The notes: generated by a model from the letters alone, not told the origin. DNA of 45,248 bases from Pseudomonadales bacterium (GCA_029251375.1 JAQXDL010000025.1:1-45248), one strand, 5' to 3'; counted from the first letter of the stretch, positions 25,079-34,160 are shown. Program-made: numbers and translations.

Positions 25079-26566
25079 TTATGCAGATTCCAACGGCGCC
25101 ACAAAATCACGCTTCAGCGTTCTGGCAGACATAAAGAAACACCCAGCCGCGAAGATGAACCAAAGCACCGTCACAGATACTGCGTTTTTCAGCCCTGTTG
25201 AGTTCGCCTGATCACAGACCAATTGTTGTGCACCCGTTAATACGGAATCATTCGAGCCGCAGATTGCCGGAGTGAGCTGGCCTGCAAAAGCGCTGTCGGC
25301 AAGTTGCAATCCCATAAACAAGTCACTCATAAAACCAACAAAATACGGTCCAATACCATTACCGATGATCGACACAAGAATAAGTAAAGTCGCGATTGCG
25401 GTTGCTCTCGAACGCGCACTGACGACACCCTGGCCAATGTTGTACTGCGCACCTAGATAAGCGTAATGACACACTGCCGCAATACCCCAAAGGATAAACA
25501 CAACGACGAGATCTTCCGCAAAGAACGCGGCTATATAAGCCGGTACGGCAATCAGTAAACCAACTGCTGGCACCCAAGCAACCGCTGTCTGTGAACGTGG
25601 CGTTAGCTTCTCAGTTAAGTAGCCGCCCATGAAGGTGCCTATTGCTGCAAGGAATGATAGTGGTGCACCAAAGTTGATAGCCGCATCCCTGACGCCCAAG
25701 CCATGTTCTCGCTGCAAAAAAGGCGCCTGAAAACTGCTCAAGCCGTAACCGACAAAAGCTACCATCGAAGCACCTATCGCCATCCACCAAAAAGTGGGCT
25801 TGTGTTTAAGTTCTTTAAACGCGTCTGCCCAATGTACTGTCGCAGGATTATTCAAGTCGGGGCTGTCAGAATAACCACGTGGCGGCTCTTTGATGGTAAA
25901 AAGCACGACCAATGCAATCAAAATACCCGGTAAGCCGACGACGACGAACGCGATTCTCCACCCCTCAATCGACGCCCAATCTAAACCTGAAAACAATCCG
26001 CCAAGACCAATACTTCCTATCCAAGCACCAAAATCAGCGCCCTGCATTTCCGCAATAGGACCACCAAACAGATTGGCAAGGACGGCGCCAAGCGTGACAC
26101 CCATTGAGTAAATACCCAACGCGGTCGCTCGCTTACGGGCGATAAAGTAGTCACCAATAAGGGAGTTGGCAGGCGGTGTACAACCCGCTTCACCGATAGC
26201 AACGCCTATTCTGAAAAACAGCAGCATGGCAAAGCCGGCCGCAATACCACACAAGGCGGTCATCAGTGACCATAAGATAATACATACCGTAATGACTTTG
26301 ACCCGGTTGGAGCGATCAGCCCATAGCGCTATTGGTAGACCCATAACGGCATAAAAAATCGCAAACGGAGGACCATATAACAATCCCCATTCGGAATCGG
26401 TCAGTCCGAATGAATCGATAATGGGCTGTGCGACAACCGCAATAAGCGTCCTGTCGACAAAATTCAGCGTGTAAACCACCATGAGCAGAAACAATACGTA
26501 GTTTCTATATGCTGGTTCGCCGTAGCCAGTTAAGTGGCCATCGTGAGCTGCTGCAGTACTGCTCAT
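25079..26566 (-). CDS. MFS transporter, spinster-like
   Basis: A 495-aa major facilitator superfamily protein with about 12 membrane segments. The TM1 motif NFVDRTLIAVVAQPI and the early loop WADRSNRVKVI, followed by RIGVAIGEAGCTPPA in TM4-5, are typical of the spinster-related bacterial group. The region between about residues 425 and 460 is a loop with two Cys. The direction and substrate are unknown; organic acids, lipids or sterol-like compounds are transported by related proteins. It has a 78-bp gap to the nitroreductase start and could be cotranscribed with it. Confidence 0.9.
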   Translation of the reverse strand: MSSTAAAHDGHLTGYGEPAYRNYVLFLLMVVYTLNFVDRTLIAVVAQPIIDSFGLTDSEWGLLYGPPFAIFYAVMGLPIALWADRSNRVKVITVCIILWSLMTALCGIAAGFAMLLFFRIGVAIGEAGCTPPANSLIGDYFIARKRATALGIYSMGVTLGAVLANLFGGPIAEMQGADFGAWIGSIGLGGLFSGLDWASIEGWRIAFVVVGLPGILIALVVLFTIKEPPRGYSDSPDLNNPATVHWADAFKELKHKPTFWWMAIGASMVAFVGYGLSSFQAPFLQREHGLGVRDAAINFGAPLSFLAAIGTFMGGYLTEKLTPRSQTAVAWVPAVGLLIAVPAYIAAFFAEDLVVVFILWGIAAVCHYAYLGAQYNIGQGVVSARSRATAIATLLILVSIIGNGIGPYFVGFMSDLFMGLQLADSAFAGQLTPAICGSNDSVLTGAQQLVCDQANSTGLKNAVSVTVLWFIFAAGCFFMSARTLKRDFVAPLESA

Positions 26567-27202
26567 TTATTACTTCCCTATTATTTTTGTCATTCTTTTT
26601 TATCGTTCTTATTTTTTCCACGATGAGTGGACCAGACTTAAGATTTGCCCCATCGAAAAAAATCGATGCCAACACCATCTATGGTCCGTGTGCTGCGTCA
26701 ACAGAGCACGCGAACTCTGATGCGCCCCATACTATATTTTCCGAGCGCTATTAAGCAACAGGCGTTAGCGTCTGAATTAAAGGACAGGGGCATCTTTTTG
26801 CACAGCGACAGGACTTGAATTTCTTAATGACTTTTTGCTTAGGGGGCCACCGGAACTTGATGCGATTCCATCCCGTTGCCCAGCATTTCACCCGTACTCG
26901 CCGAAAACACATTCTAAACAGCTGATGGCGCCCTCTGTATCGGTGGCGTGTTCAACTCCTAAAAATTGGGGTACCTGCTTTACTGAAGGACACTTGCAAT
27001 ATTAAGGATACGGTATCTCCGTCTGAAGTCGGCGGCTGTCCACGAGCGCACGCCAATCAAACAGACGATCTAGCCCGTTAATGTTATCTCCCGTCGTGCC
27101 AACACCGATTCACGGCCAAATGCATTGGCTTAAAATCACGAGGCAGCATTTATCAACGGTTGACCTGCCGACTTACTGCATCTCTTTTAACGGCTCTACC
27201 GT
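26567..27202. other. Gene-free region upstream of the MFS transporter
   Basis: About 636 bp between two minus-strand genes. It should carry the MFS promoter. I see only a small hairpin, CATCGA (26651-26656) with TCGATG (26663-26668) around an A-rich loop, and a short palindrome near CAGGCGTTAGCGTCTG. No ORF with an SD, repeat or recognisable gene remnant was found by eye. Confidence 0.35.
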
Positions 27203-27925
27203 TTATTTTGGATAACGTGCCTTGGTGCGTAAGTGGAAAGCAGCGCCATTTGTATCATTCAAAATGGAATTTTCACCAAATATATTTTCTTTTTGAATGG
27301 CGAACTGCTTACGATTTTCTGCCAATGGCGCAAGCTCTTCGCCCTTCGCTACTGCTTTTTTCAACAGCTCATCCATTGATGCCACGTCGTTAACCACTCC
27401 TGCATCGCGCGCGTGTGGACCACCCCAGCGCCGGGCTAATTGGACCGACTCATAGAACACATGGGCCGGCAACTTGTGCCGAAAAAGTGAAAGCTCCGCG
27501 GCAGGAATAATCATGCCCAACTGAATTTCGTTAGCGCACATATAACCCCGATCTTCTCGCATAATGCGGTAGTCATGACACAGCGCAAACATAAAGCCCG
27601 CCCCAAAAGCGTGACCATTAACCGCCGCAATTGTCGGCACCGACAGCGTGATCATACGCGCCATAAACTCCATAAAATGAAATGAATCAGGATCACCAGC
27701 CTCGGGGAAATTATCGGGCGAATTGCGCCAATCAAGATCTAATCCATTGGAGTAGAACTTCTCGCTTGCCCCAGTCGTAACCAATGCGGTGGCACCCTTA
27801 TTCTGCTCAACCTCATCCAACGCGGCAATCAGTTCGTCTACCAGCGCAGTGTTCCATCTATTTTCTCCCGCATCCATTGTCAGCGTGAATACGTTGCCTG
27901 TTTTTTCCAATTTAACCAGTGACAT
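27203..27925 (-). CDS. Enoyl-CoA hydratase/isomerase family protein
   Basis: A 240-aa crotonase-fold protein. The oxyanion-hole segments are FYSNGLDLDW and AAVNGHAFGAGFMFAL, followed by CHDYRIM. The pattern resembles the Delta3,Delta2-enoyl-CoA isomerase (ECI-like) branch more than canonical hydratases, which carry two catalytic Glu residues; a single conserved Glu region (ANEIQLGM) is visible. A role in beta-oxidation of unsaturated acyl-CoAs is likely. SD AAGGAAAAG precedes the ATG. A hexanucleotide tract starts 66 bp upstream of its start codon. Confidence 0.88.
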   Translation of the reverse strand: MSLVKLEKTGNVFTLTMDAGENRWNTALVDELIAALDEVEQNKGATALVTTGASEKFYSNGLDLDWRNSPDNFPEAGDPDSFHFMEFMARMITLSVPTIAAVNGHAFGAGFMFALCHDYRIMREDRGYMCANEIQLGMIIPAAELSLFRHKLPAHVFYESVQLARRWGGPHARDAGVVNDVASMDELLKKAVAKGEELAPLAENRKQFAIQKENIFGENSILNDTNGAAFHLRTKARYPK

Positions 27926-27990
27926 GTCTTTTCCTTATGTAAACACTATTACTCAACTCTATGAGAGCATAGTCTGCCCCCTTACTTTTA

Positions 27991-28050
27991 CTGTTTCTGT
28001 TTCTGTTTCTGTTTCTGTTTCTGTTTCTGTTTCTGTTTCTGTTTCTGTTT
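27991..28050. repeat. Perfect (CTGTTT)10 tandem repeat
   Basis: Ten uninterrupted copies of the hexamer CTGTTT, 60 bp. It lies 66 bp upstream of the enoyl-CoA hydratase start and 10 bp past the end of the GNAT pseudogene. Such tracts change copy number by replication slippage and can alter promoter spacing. Confidence 0.97.
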
Positions 28051-28059
28051 ACCTAGAGC

Positions 28060-28484
28060 TTACCTACCCCAACACTTCTTCAACACCACAGATTCGTCTA
28101 TGTCATTTATGAGGACCCAATCGAGTTTTTGATATAACTCTGGAATATGGGTGTAAACATACATTTCTTTGACATCGAGTTGGCACGCTACCTCTTCTGC
28201 CGCTTGCACAAGTTGAGAGCCTATACCCATGTGCCTGTACTTTGGCGCTACCAGCAAAACATTTATCCAAAGTACGGTCTCTACGCTCTGTGGCTTTGCT
28301 GCACTTGTAAAACCAATTCCACCCGCTAAAACATTTTCTTCTACCGCAAATATAGGTGCTGGTACTAAAACGCCTCCAACCTTTCCTTCAAATGAATCTA
28401 CAACACCCCATTCATTCTCAACCCACTCTCTCGAAATTGTTCGAGATTTTTACGATCTGCGGTTGAGATAACGATTGAACTCAC
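28060..28484 (-). pseudogene. GNAT family N-acetyltransferase, frameshifted
   Basis: The second half reads as a GNAT domain: LVAPKYRHMGIGSQLVQAAEEVA is the acetyl-CoA pyrophosphate loop region (R-x2-G-x-G), followed by EMYVYTHIPELYQKLDW. Upstream codons in the same frame (REWVENEWGVVDSFEGKVGG and on) stay open but hit TAA at 28450-28452. A GTG start at 28484 with an upstream GGA opens the other frame (SSIVISTADRKNLEQFRE), and both frames join perfectly if two bases of the GAGAGAG run near 28426-28433 are removed. It is therefore an about 140-aa acetyltransferase broken by a 2-bp insertion in a dinucleotide run. A slipped, reversible state or a sequence error is also possible. Confidence 0.75.
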
Positions 28485-28614
28485 GTTCCAATATCCTTGT
28501 GTACCCGAAGCGCCGCCAAGGGCTCAGCGCAGCGGCACGACCCGCCGCCTAAACCCTCACCCATCAGGTGTCGCTCAGCACTTTTACGGCTCGTTATGCC
28601 CTAATCTCTCACAC

Positions 28615-29106
28615 TTAATTCTTATAAATATCGAGTGTTTCGATCGCATCTCGCGCCAATAAATCATCGACGTATTCGGCAAAACCTGTATGAAAAAAAC
28701 CTCTTCTTTGTTTCCAATAGCGTTGCATACCGGGCATGTCTTTTACAGCCACGATCGCGGTTGTGACAGCTTCCCGAAACTCGGTATCCAGGGTGCCTTC
28801 CTTTGACAGCAGGTAGCTATTTTGCATACCCAATATGGCTGTATGCATTGACATCATATACTGAAATTCGTCCCGCGCCGACAACGCCTCTTGGCTCGTC
28901 ATCGCGTTATACCAAACATCGCTTGCCTGCCGATTTCTGCCCATCTCGAGATACCACGATTGCATGGTCTTGGTTGCATCACTTGCAGCGGCGGACCTAA
29001 TTGCCGAGGTACTATCGTTAACCTGTAGGCCAACATAAATAAGCGAAATAATTACAGCAATACCACTAACGATCTCAGCTAAGAAGGCCCAGTCTTCCAA
29101 GCTCAC
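28615..29106 (-). CDS. Membrane-anchored protein of unknown function
   Basis: A 163-aa protein with one N-terminal membrane helix (WAFLAEIVSGIAVIISLIYVG, residues about 6-27) and a helical soluble domain containing Trp/Tyr/Met-rich segments (QSWYLEMGRNRQASDVWYNAM, GMQRYWKQRRGFF). Proteins with this SGIAVIISLIYVG-type anchor are common and unnamed in proteobacteria. The start is GTG, well supported by GAGGAG about 8 nt upstream. It stands alone, with 130 bp to the GNAT pseudogene and 303 bp to the DUF2130 gene. I do not recognise a function. Confidence 0.8.
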   Translation of the reverse strand: MSLEDWAFLAEIVSGIAVIISLIYVGLQVNDSTSAIRSAAASDATKTMQSWYLEMGRNRQASDVWYNAMTSQEALSARDEFQYMMSMHTAILGMQNSYLLSKEGTLDTEFREAVTTAIVAVKDMPGMQRYWKQRRGFFHTGFAEYVDDLLARDAIETLDIYKN

Positions 29107-29409
29107 GGTTTATCTCCTCTTTAATAGGTTTAACTTAGGATATAGCAAAATTGGACAAGATAAATAGCTGCGATTTTGGCCAAAGCCTATGCGATAAATC
29201 ACACAGAGGGATATTAGATTGTGACACAGCGAATGCCGCCACTAAATTTGAATAGCTTGGCCACAAGGAACATAGCAATGACGGCGATTATTAAACGATT
29301 CACTAACATCGAGCTTCGTAGTTATCTTATGCGCAAAACGAGTCCAACAACAGCCGCTTGTTAGCAGCCACTGTTCTCGGAGTCGATCGCTACGCCATCA
29401 TTCAGAGCC
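29107..29409. other. Gap with an attC-sized imperfect palindrome
   Basis: This 303-bp gap follows the DUF2130 stop on the minus strand. CTAACA (29303-29308) and TGTTAG (29359-29364) form an inverted repeat 62 bp long overall; on the minus strand the left side reads CTAACAAGCGGCTG, like the left end of integron attC sites. Further pairing is poor, so this is only suggestive. Confidence 0.3.
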
Positions 29410-30807
29410 TTAGCCATCATCGCTGTTGAGCTCTGTAAACATTGCAGCCATCGTCGAGTTGCCCTTGGTTAACTTCTTGACGGTTAAATCGTCGGCTTTA
29501 TTGTTGGCAAGCCGAAGATTGTTTTCGGAACCGAGTAATGCATCCTTGGTCTTTTGAAGATGGTCAATTGTCTTGTCGATCTCATCAATCGCTGTCTTAA
29601 ATTTCTTAGACGCCAGTTCGTAATTCCGGGCAAAGCCAGTCTTGAAGGAATCAAGCTCGCTCTCAAAGTTAGTTATGTCGATGCTCTGTTCTCTCACAAG
29701 CGCGAGCTCTGTTTTGTACTTTAGTGAGTTCTGAGCGGCATTGCGCAGAAGTGTAATGATGGGGATGAAAAACTGCGGGCGCACCACATACATCTTCGGA
29801 TAACGATGGGATACATCGACGATACCGGTATTGTAAAGCTCGCTATCAGACTCAAGCAGTGAAACGAGGATCGCGTATTCACAGTTTTTTTCATTACGAT
29901 CGCGGTCGAGTTCTTTGAAAAAGTCTTCGTTCCTTTTTTTAGTCGCTGTTTGAGTGAGTTCATTCTTCATCTCGAACATGATCGATACGATCTCAGTATC
30001 CGCGTTATCGGCGTCACGGAAAATGTAGTCGCCCTTGCTGCCACCGCGCGCGTCATTGTCCTTTTCAAAATAGGCAGTCGGAAAAGCGGTGGCCCGAATA
30101 CGGTTGAACTCGGTTTCGCAGTGCTGTTCGAGAGATTCACCAACCATCTTGGTCGACAAGCGCGCCTTCATGTCTTTAAGGCGCTCAATCGCATCGTCAC
30201 GGTCTTTGATTTGCGTCTCGTACTTATCCTTGAGCGCGGTCTCGGCGAGCTCTTTCTCAAGCTTTGCTTGCGCAAGACCACTTTTAAATTCATCGCGCTG
30301 TTTCTCAACTGAATTGACCGCCTCGGAAATCGCCAGCTTCTGCGCGACCCCAGTGGAGTCGATCTGAGCCTTTAGACCCTGAATTTCGGCATCCTTGGTT
30401 GCGGCTATTTTCTGCAGTTGGTTCGCAAGCCTTGCTGCAGCGAGTTCGGAATCGGCTCGCTTGTCGTGGGTTGCTTGTTTGAGCTCATTCGCGAGTTCAT
30501 CACGCTCCTTTTCCAGATCATTTAATGCTTCTGAGACGGCCAACTTTTGTTCAACCTCGCCAGCATCGAGCCTGGACTTCAGCTTATTAATCTCAGCATC
30601 CTTGGCCGCGGCATTCTTTTCCAACTCGCTGGCAACCTTTGTTGTCGCGAGCTCAACTGCATTGCGCTTATCCTGCTCGGCCAGTTCGAGACGCTCGTGC
30701 AACTGCTGCTCGAAATCCTCGTCGCGAACCTGCTTGAGAATGTCTGCGTAGCCAGTCTCGTCGACCTTGAATGCCTTTTTGCAGTGCGGACAAGTAATAT
30801 CGTGCAT
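29410..30807 (-). CDS. DUF2130 domain protein (coiled coil plus restriction-nuclease-like domain)
   Basis: A 465-aa protein. The start is MHDITCP at 30807, with AGGGA 8 nt upstream; a longer frame to 30891 has no SD. An N-terminal CPHCKKAF zinc-knuckle-like motif is followed by a long charged coiled coil (residues about 20-235) with two internally similar segments ([13 protein letters not shown] and [13 protein letters not shown]). The C-terminal DUF2130 domain begins near [19 protein letters not shown] and contains [10 protein letters not shown] followed by IMFEMKNE, a GD...ExK pattern like PD-(D/E)XK nucleases. The function is unknown; a DNA-associated role is inferred. One copy of a covarying hairpin element lies just upstream. 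Confidence 0.88.
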   Translation of the reverse strand: MHDITCPHCKKAFKVDETGYADILKQVRDEDFEQQLHERLELAEQDKRNAVELATTKVASELEKNAAAKDAEINKLKSRLDAGEVEQKLAVSEALNDLEKERDELANELKQATHDKRADSELAAARLANQLQKIAATKDAEIQGLKAQIDSTGVAQKLAISEAVNSVEKQRDEFKSGLAQAKLEKELAETALKDKYETQIKDRDDAIERLKDMKARLSTKMVGESLEQHCETEFNRIRATAFPTAYFEKDNDARGGSKGDYIFRDADNADTEIVSIMFEMKNELTQTATKKRNEDFFKELDRDRNEKNCEYAILVSLLESDSELYNTGIVDVSHRYPKMYVVRPQFFIPIITLLRNAAQNSLKYKTELALVREQSIDITNFESELDSFKTGFARNYELASKKFKTAIDEIDKTIDHLQKTKDALLGSENNLRLANNKADDLTVKKLTKGNSTMAAMFTELNSDDG

Positions 30808-30850
30808 GAATATTTCCCTTTCGGAACACTTGAGTGATAAATGTGTTGAG

Positions 30851-30918
30851 TGTCTATTATTGAATATATTGTGACATAGACAAAACAACACTCACATCAT
30901 CGACATGACATCGCACAA
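30851..30918. other. Covarying hairpin element, copy 1
   Basis: Stem TGTCTAT (30851-30857) with ATAGACA (30876-30882), loop ending in ATTGTGAC, followed by a conserved tail (AAAACAACACTCACATCAT, then GACATCGC). Copy 2 at 38593-38664 keeps the loop end and the tail but has a different stem (GTGCGT/ACGCAC). The element is 44 bp upstream of the DUF2130 start on the minus strand, so it may overlap its promoter or leader. Confidence 0.6.
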
Positions 30919-31045
30919 AACTTTAAGGCAACGCCTTCCTTATCTGCGAACCGCGGTACGCCCACAGAACAGATCTGATCTAAACCAGGATGACCGCATG
31001 GTAACAGCCAAAGACTGACTCTGGCCCTTTAATCTAACCCTCTAA

Positions 31046-31252
31046 CTAGGACCCCAACTCTTTAAGACGGGCTTGGACCTTTTGTGAAATTTCATCTAAC
31101 GCCGCTATTTGTCGTTTTAGCTCAGCCGTTGTATGCGTCGCATGGGCTGCAAAAATATTCAGCTGCTCTGCTATGACGTGTTCACTGTGGATAATATCGT
31201 TGATCTCCTCAAGGCTCAGATCTTCAAGGTTGTGCAACTTTGCTGTACTCAT
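31046..31252 (-). CDS. Small helical protein of unknown function
   Basis: A 68-aa protein, mostly alpha helical by composition, with a coiled-coil-like C-terminal half (AELKRQIAALDEISQKVQARLKEL). The ATG has AGGA 8 nt upstream, and coding is consistent to the stop, so it is probably real. No known motif or membrane segment. It lies alone between DUF2130 and the broken methyltransferase gene, all on the same strand. Confidence 0.65.
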   Translation of the reverse strand: MSTAKLHNLEDLSLEEINDIIHSEHVIAEQLNIFAAHATHTTAELKRQIAALDEISQKVQARLKELGS

Positions 31253-31468
31253 GATGCATCCTTTTTATGCCTCACGCTTAACAGCGCTTAGCACTAATTT
31301 ATGTTGGATTTATGTTAGCAAGAACACAGAAAAAATAATCAAAATTACTCAACAGAGAATTGAGTCAGATCAATCAAACATAATTTAAAAGGGTCGCACC
31401 GATAGGTTATGTATATTTTGCTAACGCTATCTTGCTTTATTGGCGACCATTCTTCTGTTTAAGGGCAT

Positions 31469-32189
31469 TCAATATATCCACGTAAACAACCGATAACGCA
31501 CACGTTGCGCGTAGTCTCGATAGCCAGTCAACTCCTTGATTAGTGTCTGATCTTCAAAAACGGTTCTTGTCACCGTGATGGTCAAAGCCACTATCGCAGG
31601 TATCAGTGTCCATACCGAGCTCAGCGCTAAAACAATCCCCAACAGTGCAAGAATACTTCCGGCATAACCCGGATGCCGAATAAACCGGTACGGACCCGTG
31701 TCACACACCACATGATTTCGATCCGCCTGAATGCGCACCACGCTGGAAAAAAAAACGGTTCTCTGCCAACGACCATGCACCAAAACCGTAACCGAGTGCG
31801 ATCAATATAAAACCAATCATGGTGAGCCACATTGGAAATTCGGGGGATCCGTTATAGCGATGATCCAGCCCTGCAACGATGACCATAGGGAAACTAATAC
31901 TCACCGCCATCAGTGGTGCGAGTATTTTGTCCCAGTTTTTAGCGTTTTGGATACTTTCAATATTTTGTCGTTCGGCCATCAGACCGGGATGGCGCTGCTC
32001 TCCCCAAACACGCCCGCCTATACCCGCGACAACGAAAAGAAGGAAATAAAGCCACCCCTGCCACCAACTAAAATCGCCACCACACACCAATAAAATAAGT
32101 GGCACGAGGACGTACACCACAACTAATCTAATCCACTGACGATTGGTTACTGATTGCACCACGCCTTCGCTGCTTATTTTGTCTGGCAT
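31469..32189 (-). pseudogene. Isoprenylcysteine/PEMT-like membrane methyltransferase, frameshifted at a homopolymer
   Basis: The first frame (start MPDKISSEG at 32189, with GGAG upstream) encodes hydrophobic helices up to AWSLAENRF. The second encodes SSVVRIQADRNHVVCDTGPYRFIRHPGYAGS, the SAM-binding GPYxxxRHPxY motif of ICMT/PEMT-type methyltransferases, and two more helices. They join in frame if one base is removed from the nine-A run at 31747-31755 (nine T on the coding strand). The intact protein would be about 240 aa. The break may be a fixed mutation, a slippage switch or a sequencing error; homopolymers allow all three. The substrate of these enzymes is a lipid or thiol; unknown here. 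Confidence 0.8.
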
Positions 32190-32232
32190 CTCATTCTCCA
32201 CAATGAAGTACTGCTTCACATCCTCGCTTGCA

Positions 32233-32299
32233 GCCTAACGCTGCGCAAGCCGCTTTGCGCCTTCACTTATACTCCAACCCTTGCCGCTGCTCGTTTAGT
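32233..32299 (-). other. attC-like imperfect palindrome
   Basis: GCCTAACGCTGCGCAAG (from 32233 on the plus strand) pairs with the reverse complement of CTTGCCGCTGCTCGTTTAGT near 32281-32299, with a T/A mismatch and a one-base bulge. On the minus strand it ends GCAGCGTTAGGC, similar to the right end of integron attC sites, and it begins at the stop codon of the amidohydrolase remnant. It is 67 bp, within the attC size range. No integrase is in the window. Confidence 0.4.
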
Positions 32300-32590
32300 T
32301 ACTTTCAATAACAGGCTTAAGACCTCCTGACACCAACCGCCCGCCCACGATTGTCGCGGTTGGTAACAACTGGTGCATCATCGGCGCCTCGACATCAAAT
32401 AGCTTTTAATTTAGTACAATGAAGTCCGCAAGCATCCCAGCTTTAAGCGTAGCCAAGTCATTCTCTCTACCGAGTTGTCGAGCGCCAGCGCTTGTGAAGG
32501 TAACTATTGCTGAGGCTAGATCAATCGCAACTCCTTTCGGTGCCTTCATCGATGTACCCTTAGGAAGTGATGTCAGCCCTTGAAACCGGA
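32295..32590 (-). pseudogene. C-terminal remnant of an amidohydrolase
   Basis: The minus strand from about 32590 reads SAGARQLGRENDLATLKAGMLADFIVLN, then a TAA stop (32406-32408), then KLFDVEAPMMHQ and TATIVGGRLVSGG to a TAA at 32295. This is the conserved C-terminal pattern of composite-domain amidohydrolases (imidazolonepropionase/AepA/YtcJ-like), whose barrel and metal ligands are missing here. Neither a start nor an upstream half is present. It is a decayed gene fragment at the edge of the accessory region. Confidence 0.7.
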
Positions 32591-33001
32591 CAGTAAGATA
32601 TTATTTTTTTACCTAGCAGTAATAATTCTGGAATGACATCGACCCAGCCATTTTAAAAAAATCCTTGTCCAAACTTTTCTCCGATAAGTCGGAAGCCTAT
32701 TTGCAACCATCGCTGAACTACCCCTGAAATTGGCCAGATCATTAAAGTCAATTAACAAACAGACCGTATTCGCAGGGATGCCACCCGGACTCAGATAGTT
32801 AACAGGTTTCGGTTTAGCGGGCATCGCTAATGGGTAGGAACCATGTGCTTGGTTTTAGAACGACGCTAAACGGCGTGGCGAAACAGTTAATCGATAGGTC
32901 CCTCCTCTAGCCAGTCCTGTATCCGATACTCACCTAGTTGTTAGGTTCGCCAGAAGGGTAAAACTAGCTTAATATGTCTTAAAACAACAACTCCCCGAAG
33001 C
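32591..33001. other. Gene-free region upstream of the secreted protein gene
   Basis: About 410 bp that should contain the promoter of the 33002 gene. A 71-codon minus-strand open frame (32609-32824) has no family pattern, and I treat it as chance. No repeat or strong hairpin seen. Confidence 0.4.
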
Positions 33002-34084
33002 ATGCCAATGAACAAATTATTCAGTTGTCTCTTTTTACTAGTAGCATTGAGTTGCCAGACAATTGCCGATGTTCCGCGCACATCTTCAGACAAGCCAAAC
33101 CTTTCTGGTATCTATGATACAGGCACGTTAACCCCCACTCAGCGACCCGAATGGTTAGGTGAAACAGAATATCTGTACCCATGGGTCGCACGACTGCTCA
33201 ACTGGACCTTCACGGTTGTATCTGAATGGGCGATTTACAGCGACAGCGATCCTGACAGAGAAGCGCCCGAATCAGGCGGCGATGGCAACAATGCAGCCGG
33301 TGCCGGTGGGGTTGGTGGCTACAACGCTTTCTGGGTCGACCCAGGTGATTCGCTAGGCTCTATTAGAGGCATTGTCCCCACTTCAATCATTTACGATCCG
33401 CCGGATGGCCGATACCCGGCAATGCAAGCGGGTGTGAACAAACGTCTAGGAGACCTCTATCAAAGCTTTGGCCATGATAATACGGGTACCGCATCGTGGC
33501 TTGATCAAGAAGGTTCTGGTCCCTTTGACGGACCTGAGTCTTTAGCACCCTCCGAGCGTTGCCTAATCTCTTTCGGTTCAACTGTGCCAAACCTGCCAAG
33601 TTTGTATAACAACTACAAGCGCATCGTGCAGACTGACACACATGTAATGATCTTGCATGAAATGGTGCATGACGCCCGCATTATTCGAATCGACTCTGAG
33701 CATGCGCCGTTAACCGAAGGTCAATGGCTAGGCGATTCAATTGCCTATTGGGACGGCGACGTCTTAGTTGTTGAGGCAAAACACTTTAAGGCGATCAACG
33801 GCCTACCCGGCGCGGATGAAAACCTGCACGTGGTTGAACGCTTTAGCCGATTAGAAGATGGCAATTTGAATTACGATTTTACCGTCACTGACGAAACCGT
33901 GTGGACCGCGCCTTGGAGCGGTCGTTACGAATGGCAAGCAAAACCCGAATCAAGTGTTTACGAGTATGCTTGCCATGAAGGTAACTACGCGATGGGTAAC
34001 ATTCTGCGTGGCGCTCGACTATTAGAAAAAGAATGGCGCGAGCAGCAGCCAGCCGTTAAGGCGAGCTCACCGACGAGCGAATGA
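33002..34084 (+). CDS. Secreted or lipoprotein-like protein of unknown function
   Basis: A 360-aa protein with a signal peptide (NKLFSCLFLLVALSCQTIA, residues 4-22; the LSC could be a weak lipobox, with cleavage more likely after IADV). The mature part contains a Gly/Asn-rich stretch (GGDGNNAAGAGGVGGYNAFW), YDPPDGRYPAM, RIVQTDTHVMILHEMVHDARII, a GDSIAYWDGDVLVVEAKHF segment and a final YEYACHEGNYAMGNIL. I recognise this as a widespread unnamed proteobacterial exported family with the HEGN ending; it has no established function. The HEMVH string looks like a zinc-protease HExxH motif, but its place in the family argues against a peptidase. The start may be the ATG at 33008. It is followed by an HtaA-domain gene. 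Confidence 0.82.
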   Translation: MPMNKLFSCLFLLVALSCQTIADVPRTSSDKPNLSGIYDTGTLTPTQRPEWLGETEYLYPWVARLLNWTFTVVSEWAIYSDSDPDREAPESGGDGNNAAGAGGVGGYNAFWVDPGDSLGSIRGIVPTSIIYDPPDGRYPAMQAGVNKRLGDLYQSFGHDNTGTASWLDQEGSGPFDGPESLAPSERCLISFGSTVPNLPSLYNNYKRIVQTDTHVMILHEMVHDARIIRIDSEHAPLTEGQWLGDSIAYWDGDVLVVEAKHFKAINGLPGADENLHVVERFSRLEDGNLNYDFTVTDETVWTAPWSGRYEWQAKPESSVYEYACHEGNYAMGNILRGARLLEKEWREQQPAVKASSPTSE

Positions 34085-34160
34085 TGTTAAGACATGCTGC
34101 AATTTGTCATCAATTACGCCATTCTTAGCGCTCTACAGCAATACCGCAAACGGAGTAGCA

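Noticed and set aside
30871-30897. Possible CRP site (TGTGA...TCACA)
   Set aside because: The half sites are 17 nt apart instead of 6, in both copies of the hairpin element, so this does not fit a CRP dimer.
30995-31020. GACTCTGGCCCTTTAA, resembling the REP-like core
   Set aside because: Too many differences and no paired arm nearby; not counted as a fourth locus.
32609-32824. 71-codon minus-strand open frame
   Set aside because: No SD, no domain pattern, and composition unlike the neighbouring genes.
33650-33670. HEMVH motif suggesting a zinc protease in the secreted protein
   Set aside because: It lies in a conserved strand of a known non-peptidase-like family, with no third zinc ligand pattern visible.
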